NCBI GenBank assembly: GCA_038528965.1
Contig: JBCBEC010000001.1
Span: 483,579-547,578 of the forward strand
Origin: Lewinella sp038528965
GTDB taxonomy: Bacteria; Bacteroidota; Bacteroidia; Chitinophagales; Saprospiraceae
Direction: 5' to 3'
DNA: 64,000 nt
Positions 27,140 to 35,850 of the stretch are shown one piece after another. Made by a program: the position numbers and the translations under genes. The notes beneath the pieces are model-generated. The model was given only the letters and a program-made list of their open reading frames with translations, was not told where the DNA came from and did not search any database. The first letter of the stretch is position 1. Every line of letters starts with the position of its first letter.

Positions 27140-27868
27140 TCAAAGGTATTGAAAGTCAAATAGGGTGGCGTAGTGCGCTTTCAATTTGTGCTTCACTTCT
27201 TCTATGTCCACGGGCCTATTCAACTCCTGCGCCATACTCGTTACATCTTTGTCCTGATCTTGTATGCCGCAGGGGATAATATTGTTGAAATGGTCCAAAC
27301 TGGGGTTGACATTAAACGCAAAGCCGTGCATGCTTACCCAACGACTCAGATGTACACCTATGGCACAGATTTTTCGCTTGGGCTTTCCGTTGCTAGCTGC
27401 TAGCCAAACACCTGTGTATCCCTTTTCGCGATAGCTTTCAATACCGTACTCCTTCAAAGTCCGCATGACGGCCTCCTCCAAATAGCGGACGTACTTGTGG
27501 ACATCGGTGAAGAAACAATCCAGGTCAAAGATGGGATAGCCTACAATTTGCCCAGGGCCGTGATAGGTGATGTCTCCGCCACGGTTAATTTTGTAAAAGG
27601 TGAATCCACCGTCCGCTAGCTCTTGTTCGTTCAGCAGTAAGTTGTCTACTGAGCCGGTTTTGCCCAAGGTGTAGACTGGTGGGTGTTCACAGAAAAGAAG
27701 GTAGTGTCGCTGTTCTTCTTCAGCCGTGCCTGCCTTACGATGATCTCTGTTGCGCAGCTTACGATCTACCAACTCCCGGTGCAATACCGTTTGGTAATCC
27801 CAGGCTTCTTGGTAGTCCATTCGCCCCAGGTCTCTGAATTCTACGCTCGGTCTTTTTTCTTCCTTCAA
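27140..27868 (-). CDS. lipB: octanoyl-[acyl-carrier-protein]:protein octanoyltransferase
   Basis: Transfers octanoyl from ACP to lipoyl domains, the first step of lipoate synthesis. Marks are RGGDITYHGPGQIVGYPIFDL region residues, the catalytic Lys in KRKICAIGVH, SMHGFAFNV, and the catalytic Cys in IIPCGI. I chose TTG 27868 (MKEEKRPSVEF, 242 residues). The ATG at 27925 adds 19 residues, and a TAACTTTG box (27908-27901) falls inside that extension, as expected if transcription starts downstream of it. The ATG form remains possible. Confidence 0.9.
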   Translation of the reverse strand: MKEEKRPSVEFRDLGRMDYQEAWDYQTVLHRELVDRKLRNRDHRKAGTAEEEQRHYLLFCEHPPVYTLGKTGSVDNLLLNEQELADGGFTFYKINRGGDITYHGPGQIVGYPIFDLDCFFTDVHKYVRYLEEAVMRTLKEYGIESYREKGYTGVWLAASNGKPKRKICAIGVHLSRWVSMHGFAFNVNPSLDHFNNIIPCGIQDQDKDVTSMAQELNRPVDIEEVKHKLKAHYATLFDFQYL

Positions 27869-28192
27869 TCTACAATGTTCGGTTGGCAAAAACGTGGCCG
27901 CAAAGTTACCCTTTAAGCGCGGCATTTAATACTCTTATGTAAAAGGTTGAGCCGTAAAAAAGTTTTCGGTGGTCAGATAAAGACCTTGTGCTGGTTGAAA
28001 CTTTGGGAAAATCGCTCCGGCGTGTGGATTTTTGTTTTCTTTTGTGCCGGTGTTGCTACCGAAAGCGATCGACAATTCAATATCTTTAGCATCGATCTAA
28101 ATGGGGAGAACCTCCGCTAGTTGCTATAGAAAACTCCAGCAATGCGTTCCCAATGTCTTTCGAGCTCATTGGGGGAAAAGAATAAAGAACAA
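27869..28192. other. divergent intergenic region lipB / GH1
   Basis: A 324-bp gap. It holds a TAACTTTG box for lipB (27908-27901, minus strand). A weaker TATCTTTA on plus near 28081 may serve the GH1 gene. No gene or clear hairpin seen. Confidence 0.35.
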
Positions 28193-29377
28193 ATGGCCAA
28201 CAAACTCGTCTTTCCACCTGACTTTGAGTGGGGTACCTCCACTGCTGCTGCACAAATCGAGACTGCCTCTGATCACAACTGGAAAGGGGTAGTGGCAAAG
28301 GATGACGCCGTTTTTGAACGCACCACCGATCATGAGCTGCGCAGAGATGAGGATTTAGAGCACATATCTCGCTTTGGTACCATTTATCGCTGTGGAGTAG
28401 ACTGGGCCCGCTTGCAACCGGAAGAAGGTGCAGATTTCGTTGCCGAAGTAGTGGATGAGTACCGTACGTTCTTTGAGGCTTTACGAGCACGTGGTATGAA
28501 AATCATGTTTGTGATTCATCACTTTACCCACCCTCGTTGGTTGGAGGAACAAGGTGGATGGACGGAGGAGGAGAGCATTCCTATCTACGTGAAGTTTGCT
28601 CAAGGTTGTTTAGATGCCTTCGGCGATTTGGTATACTACTGGAATACGTTTAATGAGCCTAATGTTTACGCTTTAAACGCCTACTTACTTGGCAATTTTC
28701 CTCCGTTCAAAAAGAATTATTGGAAAGCTGGTCGGGTGCTCAAGCACATGGGACACGCCCATAATGTAGTAGTGGAACTCCTCAAGGTTCAGTATCCTAA
28801 AGCACCGGTGGGAATATCCTTCAACACGGGTTGGTTTGAAGGCCTAAATTTTTTCGGTCGTTTACCAGCACGTTTCATGGACTGGTGGTTCCACGTGAAA
28901 GCCGCTCGTCATTTTGAGAAAGTAGATTTTTGGGGCCTGAGCTACTATGCCTTTGTGCCGTTTGATCCTCTTCCGGTAACGGAAATCGATCGTCCCGGTA
29001 GATTAAAGGAATTAGGCCTGCCACATGATCAGATGTGGGGGTATCGTCCTGAGGGCTTGGCCAGGATCATTCGTCGCTTTTGGAAAAAATACCAGAAGCC
29101 CATCATTGTCACCGAGAATGGTATCTGTACCAGCGATCCCCAAGTGCGCATCGGAGCACTGAAAGACTATTTGTCACTCTGCCACGAATTAATAGCAGAA
29201 GGTGTGCCCTTAAAGGCTTACATCTTCTGGAGTACCTTCGATAATTTTGAATGGAACTTGGGGAATACCTACCGTTTTGGCTTGATCACTATTGATTGGC
29301 AAACGATGGACCGAATCAACACCCCTGCGGCGGATTTCTACGCGAAAGTCTGTGCGGAAAATGCTATTACCATTTAG
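28193..29377 (+). CDS. glycoside hydrolase family 1 (beta-glucosidase-like)
   Basis: Retaining beta-glycosidase with a TIM barrel. Family 1 marks are FPPDFEWGTSTAAAQIE at the N-terminus, the acid/base Glu155 in NTFNEPNV, and the nucleophile Glu308 in IIVTENGIC. ATG 28193 (MANKLVFPPDF) gives the expected start; an upstream ATG at 28142 adds 17 unlikely residues. At 394 residues it is shorter than many GH1 enzymes (about 440-480). There is no signal peptide, so it is cytosolic. The sugar specificity is unknown. It heads a plus-strand gene run. Confidence 0.88.
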   Translation: MANKLVFPPDFEWGTSTAAAQIETASDHNWKGVVAKDDAVFERTTDHELRRDEDLEHISRFGTIYRCGVDWARLQPEEGADFVAEVVDEYRTFFEALRARGMKIMFVIHHFTHPRWLEEQGGWTEEESIPIYVKFAQGCLDAFGDLVYYWNTFNEPNVYALNAYLLGNFPPFKKNYWKAGRVLKHMGHAHNVVVELLKVQYPKAPVGISFNTGWFEGLNFFGRLPARFMDWWFHVKAARHFEKVDFWGLSYYAFVPFDPLPVTEIDRPGRLKELGLPHDQMWGYRPEGLARIIRRFWKKYQKPIIVTENGICTSDPQVRIGALKDYLSLCHELIAEGVPLKAYIFWSTFDNFEWNLGNTYRFGLITIDWQTMDRINTPAADFYAKVCAENAITI

Positions 29378-29414
29378 GGCAATAACTTACACAGCAAACC
29401 TCATTTCAATACGC

Positions 29415-30230
29415 ATGAAACAGCTTTTTCTTTCTCTACTTGTCTTCGGCTTCAGCCTTTCAATGCTGGCGCAAGTGAGTGGCCCGCTGCCCGCTGGTGC
29501 AAGGGGACAAGCGATGGCGCTGGGAGGTACCGTCTTTCAAGATATTCACGCCGCCTGGGGTAATCCTGCGGGAATCGCCTATATAGATGGGACTTCGGTA
29601 GCGCTTTTCGGCGAGCAGCGGTTCGCGCTCAGTGACCTTCGTCAAATCAGTGCTGCTGGTGCATTTGCTATGGGGAATAGTGCCCTGGGCCTGTCCGTTG
29701 GTTATTTTGGGTTTGACGCCTACAATGAATCCCGTATTGGCTTGGTCTATGGACGTAAGCTGGCTCGCAACTTGGCATTGGGTGCGCAGGTGTTTACGTT
29801 AGGAACCCGCATTCCTGACTATGGTTCCCGGCAGCTCGTGAGTTTTGAGCTAGGTCTGCAGGCAACGATTAGCCCCAGTGTTCGGGTGGGTGGCCGCATT
29901 ACCAACCCGATGCGAGTAGAAATCCTGGAAGATGAACCGTTGCCCACTAGTCTAAGCTTTGGCTTCAGTTACCAGCCCGGCAAACAGGTGGAGTTAATGG
30001 CCGAAATAGAAAAAGATATCCTTTTTCCGGTAAGGGTAAGAACTGGCCTGGAATACCAACTTATGGATGTCCTGCAGCTCCGTGCCGGGGTAGCGACCAG
30101 CCCCAGTATGCTAAGTTTTGGGATTGGATACAAACTACTTGATCAGTGGTTACTTGACTTCGCTGCTTCTTACCACCAGTTTCTGGGTTTTACACCGGGT
30201 ATTGGTCTGGTTTACGCACCAAAATCTTAA
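29415..30230 (+). CDS. PorV/PorQ-like outer membrane beta-barrel protein
   Basis: A 271-residue protein with a signal peptide (LFLSLLVFGFSLSMLAQ). The mature N-terminus, ARGQAMALGGTVFQDIHAAWGNPAGIAYIDG, has the FadL/PorV-type pattern, and the rest is alternating beta strands ending FAASYHQFLGFTPGIGLVYAP. PorV/PorQ proteins serve T9SS or act as porins; which applies here is not known. The start at 29415 was chosen over frames extending into the GH1 gene because of the signal peptide. The next gene begins 3 bp later. Confidence 0.8.
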   Translation: MKQLFLSLLVFGFSLSMLAQVSGPLPAGARGQAMALGGTVFQDIHAAWGNPAGIAYIDGTSVALFGEQRFALSDLRQISAAGAFAMGNSALGLSVGYFGFDAYNESRIGLVYGRKLARNLALGAQVFTLGTRIPDYGSRQLVSFELGLQATISPSVRVGGRITNPMRVEILEDEPLPTSLSFGFSYQPGKQVELMAEIEKDILFPVRVRTGLEYQLMDVLQLRAGVATSPSMLSFGIGYKLLDQWLLDFAASYHQFLGFTPGIGLVYAPKS

Positions 30231-30233
30231 GTT

Positions 30234-31160
30234 GTGGCCGAACAATCTTCTCTAGTTCTGGGAACGGCGATGTGGGGCTGGACACTTACTCAAGACGAGT
30301 GTTTTCGCATAATGGATGCGTATTACGAACAAGGTGGTCGCTGGGTTGATGGTGCCACGAATTACCCGATCAATAAAAATCTGGCTGATTTTCGGCGAGC
30401 GGAGCAAATCCTAAGTGCTTGGATAGCTAGTAGAGGGGTGGAAGATCTTTCAGTCATTATGAAGGTGGGCAGTATCAACAACCTGTACACCCTGGAAAAT
30501 AACCTCAACACTAGTTTCTTGCTGCTTTGCGCACAGGAATACCAGCAGCGTTTTGGCCAACAGTTGGCTTGCCTCATGGTCCATTGGGACAACCGCACCG
30601 AGGCTTCTGAAATAAAGGAGAGTTTATTGACCCTATCGGAAACGCCTAATGTTTCAGTAGGGTTAAGTGGGATCAAACATCCAGAAGTCTACGCCAGCGT
30701 TTTGTCCGATTTAGGATGGTCTCAGCTGTGGCTACAGCTAAAGCATAATGTGGTCTATTCTGATTATGAGCGTTGCCAAGCGTTACATCCTTTTGTTCGT
30801 TGCATCGCCTACGGAATCAATGCTGGCGGGTTGAAACTCAACATGAGTGCTTACACTGATCGCGCCTCCCTGATGGCACGCGGAGGCCAACCCGAGAAGC
30901 ACCAGAAGTTGGTGGTTGCGTTGAGTGCATTATCAGAGCAATTGGAACAAGTTGCTGGACGACCTCATCCGCAAAAGATGAACCATCTGGGGATGTTGTA
31001 CGCGCTTCTGCATCCAGGTATTGAGCGAGTACTGATTGGGGTTTCCAAGGTAGAGCAATTGAACGATTCTTTCGCTTGGGAGCAAGCCATTCGGCAAAAC
31101 GATTATCAAGACTGGCAGGAGGCACTGCAAGGCGTCATTGATCAGCAAAAGAAGGTGTAA
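30234..31160 (+). CDS. aldo/keto reductase-superfamily protein
   Basis: A 308-residue TIM-barrel protein starting with GTG. It retains candidates for the AKR tetrad: Asp and Tyr in WVDGATNY, Lys in VIMKVGS, His in LMVHWDN. The C-terminal cofactor region (HPGIERVLIGVSKVEQLND) matches NADPH-dependent AKRs. The substrate is unknown. It is 3 bp after the PorV-like gene and directly abuts the FAD oxidoreductase gene, suggesting coupled redox steps. Confidence 0.8.
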   Translation: MAEQSSLVLGTAMWGWTLTQDECFRIMDAYYEQGGRWVDGATNYPINKNLADFRRAEQILSAWIASRGVEDLSVIMKVGSINNLYTLENNLNTSFLLLCAQEYQQRFGQQLACLMVHWDNRTEASEIKESLLTLSETPNVSVGLSGIKHPEVYASVLSDLGWSQLWLQLKHNVVYSDYERCQALHPFVRCIAYGINAGGLKLNMSAYTDRASLMARGGQPEKHQKLVVALSALSEQLEQVAGRPHPQKMNHLGMLYALLHPGIERVLIGVSKVEQLNDSFAWEQAIRQNDYQDWQEALQGVIDQQKKV

Positions 31161-32306
31161 GTGAGTCATAAGTGGATTGAAACAGACTTCCTGATCATTG
31201 GGGGCGGCATCTTTGGCGTCTATGCTGCCCTGCATCTCGCGCAGCTCGGGCAAAAGGTCATCTTGCTGGAGAAGGAACGGCAATTAATGCGCAAAGCTTC
31301 TATCGTTAATCAAGCTCGTTTGCATGGTGGCTATCACTATCCGCGCTCCATTGCTACGGCGCGCATGTCTGATGAAAATAAAGCACGTTTCACCGCTGAT
31401 CATAAGGACTTTATCCTGTTTAACTTCGACAAGTATTACGCCATAGACCGCTTTGGCAGTCTGACGGATGGTGCACAATTTGAGCGCTTCTGCGCCTACA
31501 TCGGCATTGATTGTGAGCTAGAATCTGCCCATCCGCTTTTCAACTACGATCGGCTGGAGGCGATATTCAAGACAACGGAGTACACCTTCGATCCATTGTT
31601 GATTGCCCGTTACTACGAGGAAAGAGTGCGCCGGGAGAGCCATGTTCAAATTTGGACTCAGCATCTCGCGGAGGAAGCTACCGCGGTAGGTGATTACTGG
31701 GAATTACGCATAACAGACTTGCAGAATGACCAGCCGAAATATGTTCGAGCTGCGCAGGTGATCAATGCCACTTACAGTGCCAGTAATGCCATTAACAAGC
31801 TCTTTTCACTGGAGGAAATCCGTCTGATGCACGAGATATCCGAGATGGCATTTGTGTCCAGTCCGCAGTTGGGTACTACTGGCTTAACGGTGATGGACGG
31901 TCCTTTTGGTTCCATTATGCCCTACGGCAAATCGGGTTTGCTATCGGTCTCTTCGGTGGCTTATACCCACCACAAAGTTAGTTATCAGTCTCAACCACAT
32001 TTTGATTGTCAGGAGCATAATGTGCATTGTAGTCCGGGTGCTCCCGCCATTTGTAACGCCTGCGAGTGGCGCCCACCCTCCAATTACCGCAAGATGAAGG
32101 CCCAAATGCAACAGTACCTGGCGCCCCAGGTGGAGCTGAGCTACTTCACGAGTATGTTTACCATCAAGTCGAAGTTAAAGGCGAATTTCATTGACGACGG
32201 TCGGCCAACTGAAATTTCTGTGCTGCACAGAAATCCCCATTTTTATTGCATATTTGCCGGTAAGATCAACTCCATCTACGAGATCGAAAAGGTCCTGGAG
32301 ATTTGA
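31161..32306 (+). CDS. FAD-dependent oxidoreductase (DAO-like)
   Basis: A 381-residue flavoprotein with the N-terminal dinucleotide fold TDFLIIGGGIFGVYAALHLA and EKERQLMRKAS, plus the DAO-like NQARLHGGYHYPRS. A cysteine-bearing segment at about residues 290-315 (CQEHNVHC, CNACEW) is unusual and could bind metal or form disulfides. The start is GTG immediately after the previous stop (no gap), so expression is coupled to the aldo/keto reductase. Substrate unknown. Confidence 0.82.
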   Translation: MSHKWIETDFLIIGGGIFGVYAALHLAQLGQKVILLEKERQLMRKASIVNQARLHGGYHYPRSIATARMSDENKARFTADHKDFILFNFDKYYAIDRFGSLTDGAQFERFCAYIGIDCELESAHPLFNYDRLEAIFKTTEYTFDPLLIARYYEERVRRESHVQIWTQHLAEEATAVGDYWELRITDLQNDQPKYVRAAQVINATYSASNAINKLFSLEEIRLMHEISEMAFVSSPQLGTTGLTVMDGPFGSIMPYGKSGLLSVSSVAYTHHKVSYQSQPHFDCQEHNVHCSPGAPAICNACEWRPPSNYRKMKAQMQQYLAPQVELSYFTSMFTIKSKLKANFIDDGRPTEISVLHRNPHFYCIFAGKINSIYEIEKVLEI

Positions 32307-32375
32307 GTTGTTGGCAGCCGTTAAATATGAATGTGCGGTCCTGCTTTACTCTAACCAAATAGCCTTATCACCACC

Positions 32376-33632
32376 ATGTCGCAAGTTTCTGTCGCTAACG
32401 AAATTAGTCCTCTACGCCGAGTAATTGTACATCGTCCTGATATTGGTATCAGCCGCATTTCTCCTAAAAGAGCCGAAGAGCTCCTTTTCGATGATATTGT
32501 CCATTTGCCACGTATGCAGGAGGAGCACGATGTCTTCACTGATGTGCTTACACGCTTCTTGGGAGATGGTAATGTATTAGAGGTAGAACAGCTTTTGTTT
32601 GAGGCATTGGAGCTGGATGAGGAGGCCCGTAATGAAATGATCGACCTGATTGTGGATCACGAAGAACTGCCCAAAGCTTACGGTGAGTTGATGCGGACCC
32701 TTACGCCTGCTGCTTTGACCAAACTCTTAGTGACAGGCTACCACGAACCAGACGATCACTTCTTCTTTGATCCCATTCCCAACTTTATATTTACGCGGGA
32801 TATTGCGGTTACCATCAACGATCATTTGCTGATCACCAAGGCGGCTAAGGAAGCCCGTTACCGGGAAAACTTTATTACGCGTTTCATTATTTGGGCACAC
32901 CCCATTTTTGCTAAACTACGTGAAGAAGGTCGCGTGATTAACCTCAATAAGGTGGATGATTTTCCGCCTTCGCGGAAAGGAGAAACCGTTTCGATAGAAG
33001 GAGGAGATGTGATGATCCTCAACGAAGAATACCTGCTCGTAGGCTGTAGTGAACGGACGACTGCCCACGGAATTGAAAGTTTGGCCAAGCGCTTGTTTGA
33101 AAAGGGCGTGATAAAAAATGTGGTTCGGGTAAACATTCCCAATGATCGTTCGTACATGCATGTGGATACGATCTTTACTCAAGTCAACACGCACGACTAT
33201 GTGGCATTCAAGCCGATTATCGCCGAAGGACTGGGGTCAAATGTGATCGTGATGCGATCAGATGGTACTGAAAAGATATACCATTCGGTACAGGAATTCC
33301 TGATTAGCGAGATTGATCCGCAAACCCGAATCATTTTTGCGGGTAAAGGCGAGTCTCCCTACCAGGATCGCGAACAGTGGACGGATGGTTGTAATCTGGT
33401 GGCCTTGAAACCTGGCGTCGCCTTGACTTATGATCGAAATCCCGTGACGGAAGAAGCATTCGAGGAAGCAGGGTACCGCGTCGTCTTTGCTGCCGACTTA
33501 CTGAAAGCCTTTGATGATGGTATCATCCGGCCCGACGAGGTAAAGAATACAATTATCACTCTTCCCTCCACGGAATTGTCCCGGGCTAGAGGTGGATCTC
33601 ATTGTATGACTTGTCCGATTGAACGGAAGTAA
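32376..33632 (+). CDS. arcA: arginine deiminase family protein
   Basis: Guanidino-group-modifying enzyme resembling arginine deiminase, which turns arginine into citrulline and ammonia. It is 418 residues. Marks are SPLRRVIVHRPD near the N-terminus, PNFIFTRDIAVTI (substrate Asp and Phe-Thr-Arg-Asp), HVDTIFTQ (catalytic His) and the C-terminal nucleophile Cys410 in GGSHCMTCPIE. The second Cys in this motif (CMTC) differs from the common CMSM form. No other arc genes adjoin; a peptide ABC ATPase follows after 22 bp. Confidence 0.87.
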   Translation: MSQVSVANEISPLRRVIVHRPDIGISRISPKRAEELLFDDIVHLPRMQEEHDVFTDVLTRFLGDGNVLEVEQLLFEALELDEEARNEMIDLIVDHEELPKAYGELMRTLTPAALTKLLVTGYHEPDDHFFFDPIPNFIFTRDIAVTINDHLLITKAAKEARYRENFITRFIIWAHPIFAKLREEGRVINLNKVDDFPPSRKGETVSIEGGDVMILNEEYLLVGCSERTTAHGIESLAKRLFEKGVIKNVVRVNIPNDRSYMHVDTIFTQVNTHDYVAFKPIIAEGLGSNVIVMRSDGTEKIYHSVQEFLISEIDPQTRIIFAGKGESPYQDREQWTDGCNLVALKPGVALTYDRNPVTEEAFEEAGYRVVFAADLLKAFDDGIIRPDEVKNTIITLPSTELSRARGGSHCMTCPIERK

Positions 33633-33654
33633 ACCTGGATAACCAAAAGCAGAA

Positions 33655-35361
33655 GTGCAGCAACCTGATCCGACACCATTGCTAGAATACCGTGATTGGC
33701 AGATTGGTTTTCCAACCGCAGCGGGGGAAGAACATAAAGCGGTACGCGACCTGAATTTTTCTCTAGCGCCGGGAGCAAGCCTCGGTTTAGTTGGAGAGTC
33801 TGGTTCTGGTAAGTCCCTCACGGCACTTTCGGCAATTCAATTATTGCCGGCTAGCGCTGTTGCTCAGGGCGAGTTGATTTGGAAAGGTGAAGAAAATCTG
33901 GCCATAACTCCAGAAGAACGCTTGCGTGCTTTACGGGCACGGCACATTGGAATGATCTTCCAAGAACCTTTGTCAAGTTTAAATCCATTGATGGTATGCG
34001 GAGAACAAGTGGCTGAGACCCTTCGACTCCATTTCAATAAGAACGCCAAACTGGCAGAAGAAGAAACCAAGGTGTGGTTCCTCAAAGTGGGGCTTCGTGA
34101 ACCCGATCGTATCTATCAGTCCTTTCCACACCAGCTATCTGGAGGGCAACGCCAGCGCGTGATGATTGCCATGGCGCTTTGTACTGGCCCCGAACTCCTA
34201 ATTGCGGATGAGCCCACTACGGCCTTGGATGTCACCGTTCAGAAGGAAATTCTGGATTTGATTAAGCGCCTACAGGCGGAATTAGGAATTGCTATTCTAT
34301 TTATTAGCCATGACCTAGGCGTAATTCGGGAAGTCACCGACGAAGTTTTGGTGATGTGGAAAGGGCAAGTGGTAGAACAAGGGCAAGTTTCAGCAGTACT
34401 TGATAATCCTCAGCACCCCTACACCCAGGGACTAGTCGCTTGTCGGCCCGGTGTTGCAGGAGATCGTTATCGTCTTCCCACTGTTCCTGACTTTCTGGAG
34501 CGTTCTCCTGAGGAAATTGAGGAGTTCCTGACTAGTTTGCAGCAGCAGAGCGAAAGCAAGGAAGCTGTGGCGGAAGCACCAGTTGTGTTGTCGGCTCAAC
34601 AGGTGCACGTGCGCTACCCAAAGGGTCGGAATTGGTTGGGTCAGGTCAAGGAGTACCATCAAGCTGTGAAGGATGTCTCTTTTCAGTTGCGCCGCGGCGA
34701 GTGCCTGGGCATAGTCGGAGAGTCTGGGAGTGGAAAAACAACCCTGGGCAAGAGTATCGTACACTTGGTACCGCTACAAAGTGGAAGTGTTTATTTCAAT
34801 GAGGTAGCCCTGCACGAATTATCGGAGCGCGAATTTCGTCCCCTGCGCCCGGACATTCAGATGATCTTTCAAGATCCATTCAGCTCGTTGAACCCCAAGC
34901 TGCGAATTCGAGATTTACTTACGGAGCCACTGCAGCTGCACGCTCCCGACTTAAACGCTCAGCAACGAGAAGAGCGGGTGCTAGAAGTACTGCAACAAGT
35001 TAAACTGGCGCCGGATGTTTTGGAACGTTATCCTAAAGCATTTTCTGGAGGACAGCGGCAGCGGATTGGTATTGCCCGGGCCTTGCTTTTTAAGCCGTCG
35101 ATATTGATCTGTGATGAATCAGTCTCAGCACTTGATGTTTCTGTTCAGGCCCAGGTGCTTAACCTGTTGAAAGACTTGCAGGAAACCTATGCCTTCTCGA
35201 TGCTTTTTATCTCTCATGACCTGGGAGTCATCCGATTTATTGCTGATCGTGTTTTGGTTATGCAAGAAGGGCAGGTAGTCGAGCAGGCGCCCGTTGCTAC
35301 CATCTTTGACCAGCCACAAAAGGCTTACACCAAGCAGTTACTTTCGGCAGTCTTGCGGTAA
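33655..35361 (+). CDS. peptide/nickel-type ABC transporter, fused double ATP-binding protein
   Basis: A 568-residue protein with two complete ABC ATPase domains in one chain, as in YejF or a DppD-DppF fusion. The first has Walker A GESGSGKS, signature LSGGQRQRVMI and Walker B LLIADEP. The second has GESGSGKTTLGKS, FSGGQRQRIGIA and LICDES. Each keeps the oligopeptide-type C-terminal extension (HPYTQGLV, QKAYTKQLL). The permeases and binding protein are not nearby. The start is GTG 33655. Confidence 0.93.
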   Translation: MQQPDPTPLLEYRDWQIGFPTAAGEEHKAVRDLNFSLAPGASLGLVGESGSGKSLTALSAIQLLPASAVAQGELIWKGEENLAITPEERLRALRARHIGMIFQEPLSSLNPLMVCGEQVAETLRLHFNKNAKLAEEETKVWFLKVGLREPDRIYQSFPHQLSGGQRQRVMIAMALCTGPELLIADEPTTALDVTVQKEILDLIKRLQAELGIAILFISHDLGVIREVTDEVLVMWKGQVVEQGQVSAVLDNPQHPYTQGLVACRPGVAGDRYRLPTVPDFLERSPEEIEEFLTSLQQQSESKEAVAEAPVVLSAQQVHVRYPKGRNWLGQVKEYHQAVKDVSFQLRRGECLGIVGESGSGKTTLGKSIVHLVPLQSGSVYFNEVALHELSEREFRPLRPDIQMIFQDPFSSLNPKLRIRDLLTEPLQLHAPDLNAQQREERVLEVLQQVKLAPDVLERYPKAFSGGQRQRIGIARALLFKPSILICDESVSALDVSVQAQVLNLLKDLQETYAFSMLFISHDLGVIRFIADRVLVMQEGQVVEQAPVATIFDQPQKAYTKQLLSAVLR

Positions 35362-35514
35362 CTTCCCCAATGGTCAGCGGTGATAAAGTGAAGTAGTGGT
35401 CTTAATCTTGGACTAGTTTATCCGCTTTTTAGGTTCGTTCGTCGATAAATATTCGCTATTTTCGCGCTAATTGCAATGTTTGTATACTATTCAATCTAGA
35501 GCATAAATAAGATC

Positions 35515-35739
35515 GTGAAAGCACCCGAAAAACGTCAAATCTCTCTCCTTTTCTTGCTAGCTGGTACAGCCCTGGTGGCTTGGTTGTTTTTAGCTTGTAT
35601 TAGTCATGCTCCTCCTAGCGATCCTAGTGCTCACTTCCTTACTGAAACGCTTACTACACCAGAATCTGGAGCCTTGCCAGATTTGAAGCTGATTAAGGGC
35701 CTTTTGCAGGCCTTGGCTAACCTTTTACCGGCCGGTTAA
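35515..35739 (+). CDS. small hypothetical lipoprotein
   Basis: A 74-residue product starting with GTG, with a hydrophobic stretch and lipobox-like VAWLFLACISH at about residue 27. No family recognised. It lies alone between the ABC ATPase gene and the T9SS protein. Reality is moderate: it is short but has the right export signal. Confidence 0.5.
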   Translation: MKAPEKRQISLLFLLAGTALVAWLFLACISHAPPSDPSAHFLTETLTTPESGALPDLKLIKGLLQALANLLPAG

Positions 35740-35814
35740 TTCGTTTGAAAGTAAGATTTTTGTCCGCTAGAATTTAATTCTTTCCTATCCACTTTTTTTC
35801 CTCCGTCTATTTTG

Positions 35815-35822
35815 TACATTTG
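35815..35822 (+). promoter_or_regulatory. -7 box for the T9SS protein gene
   Basis: TACATTTG matches TAnnTTTG; +1 near 35829 gives a leader of about 22 nt. The -33 is only T-rich. Confidence 0.45.
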
Positions 35823-35850
35823 GGCTTCACCAAATTAGAAATGGACGCTT

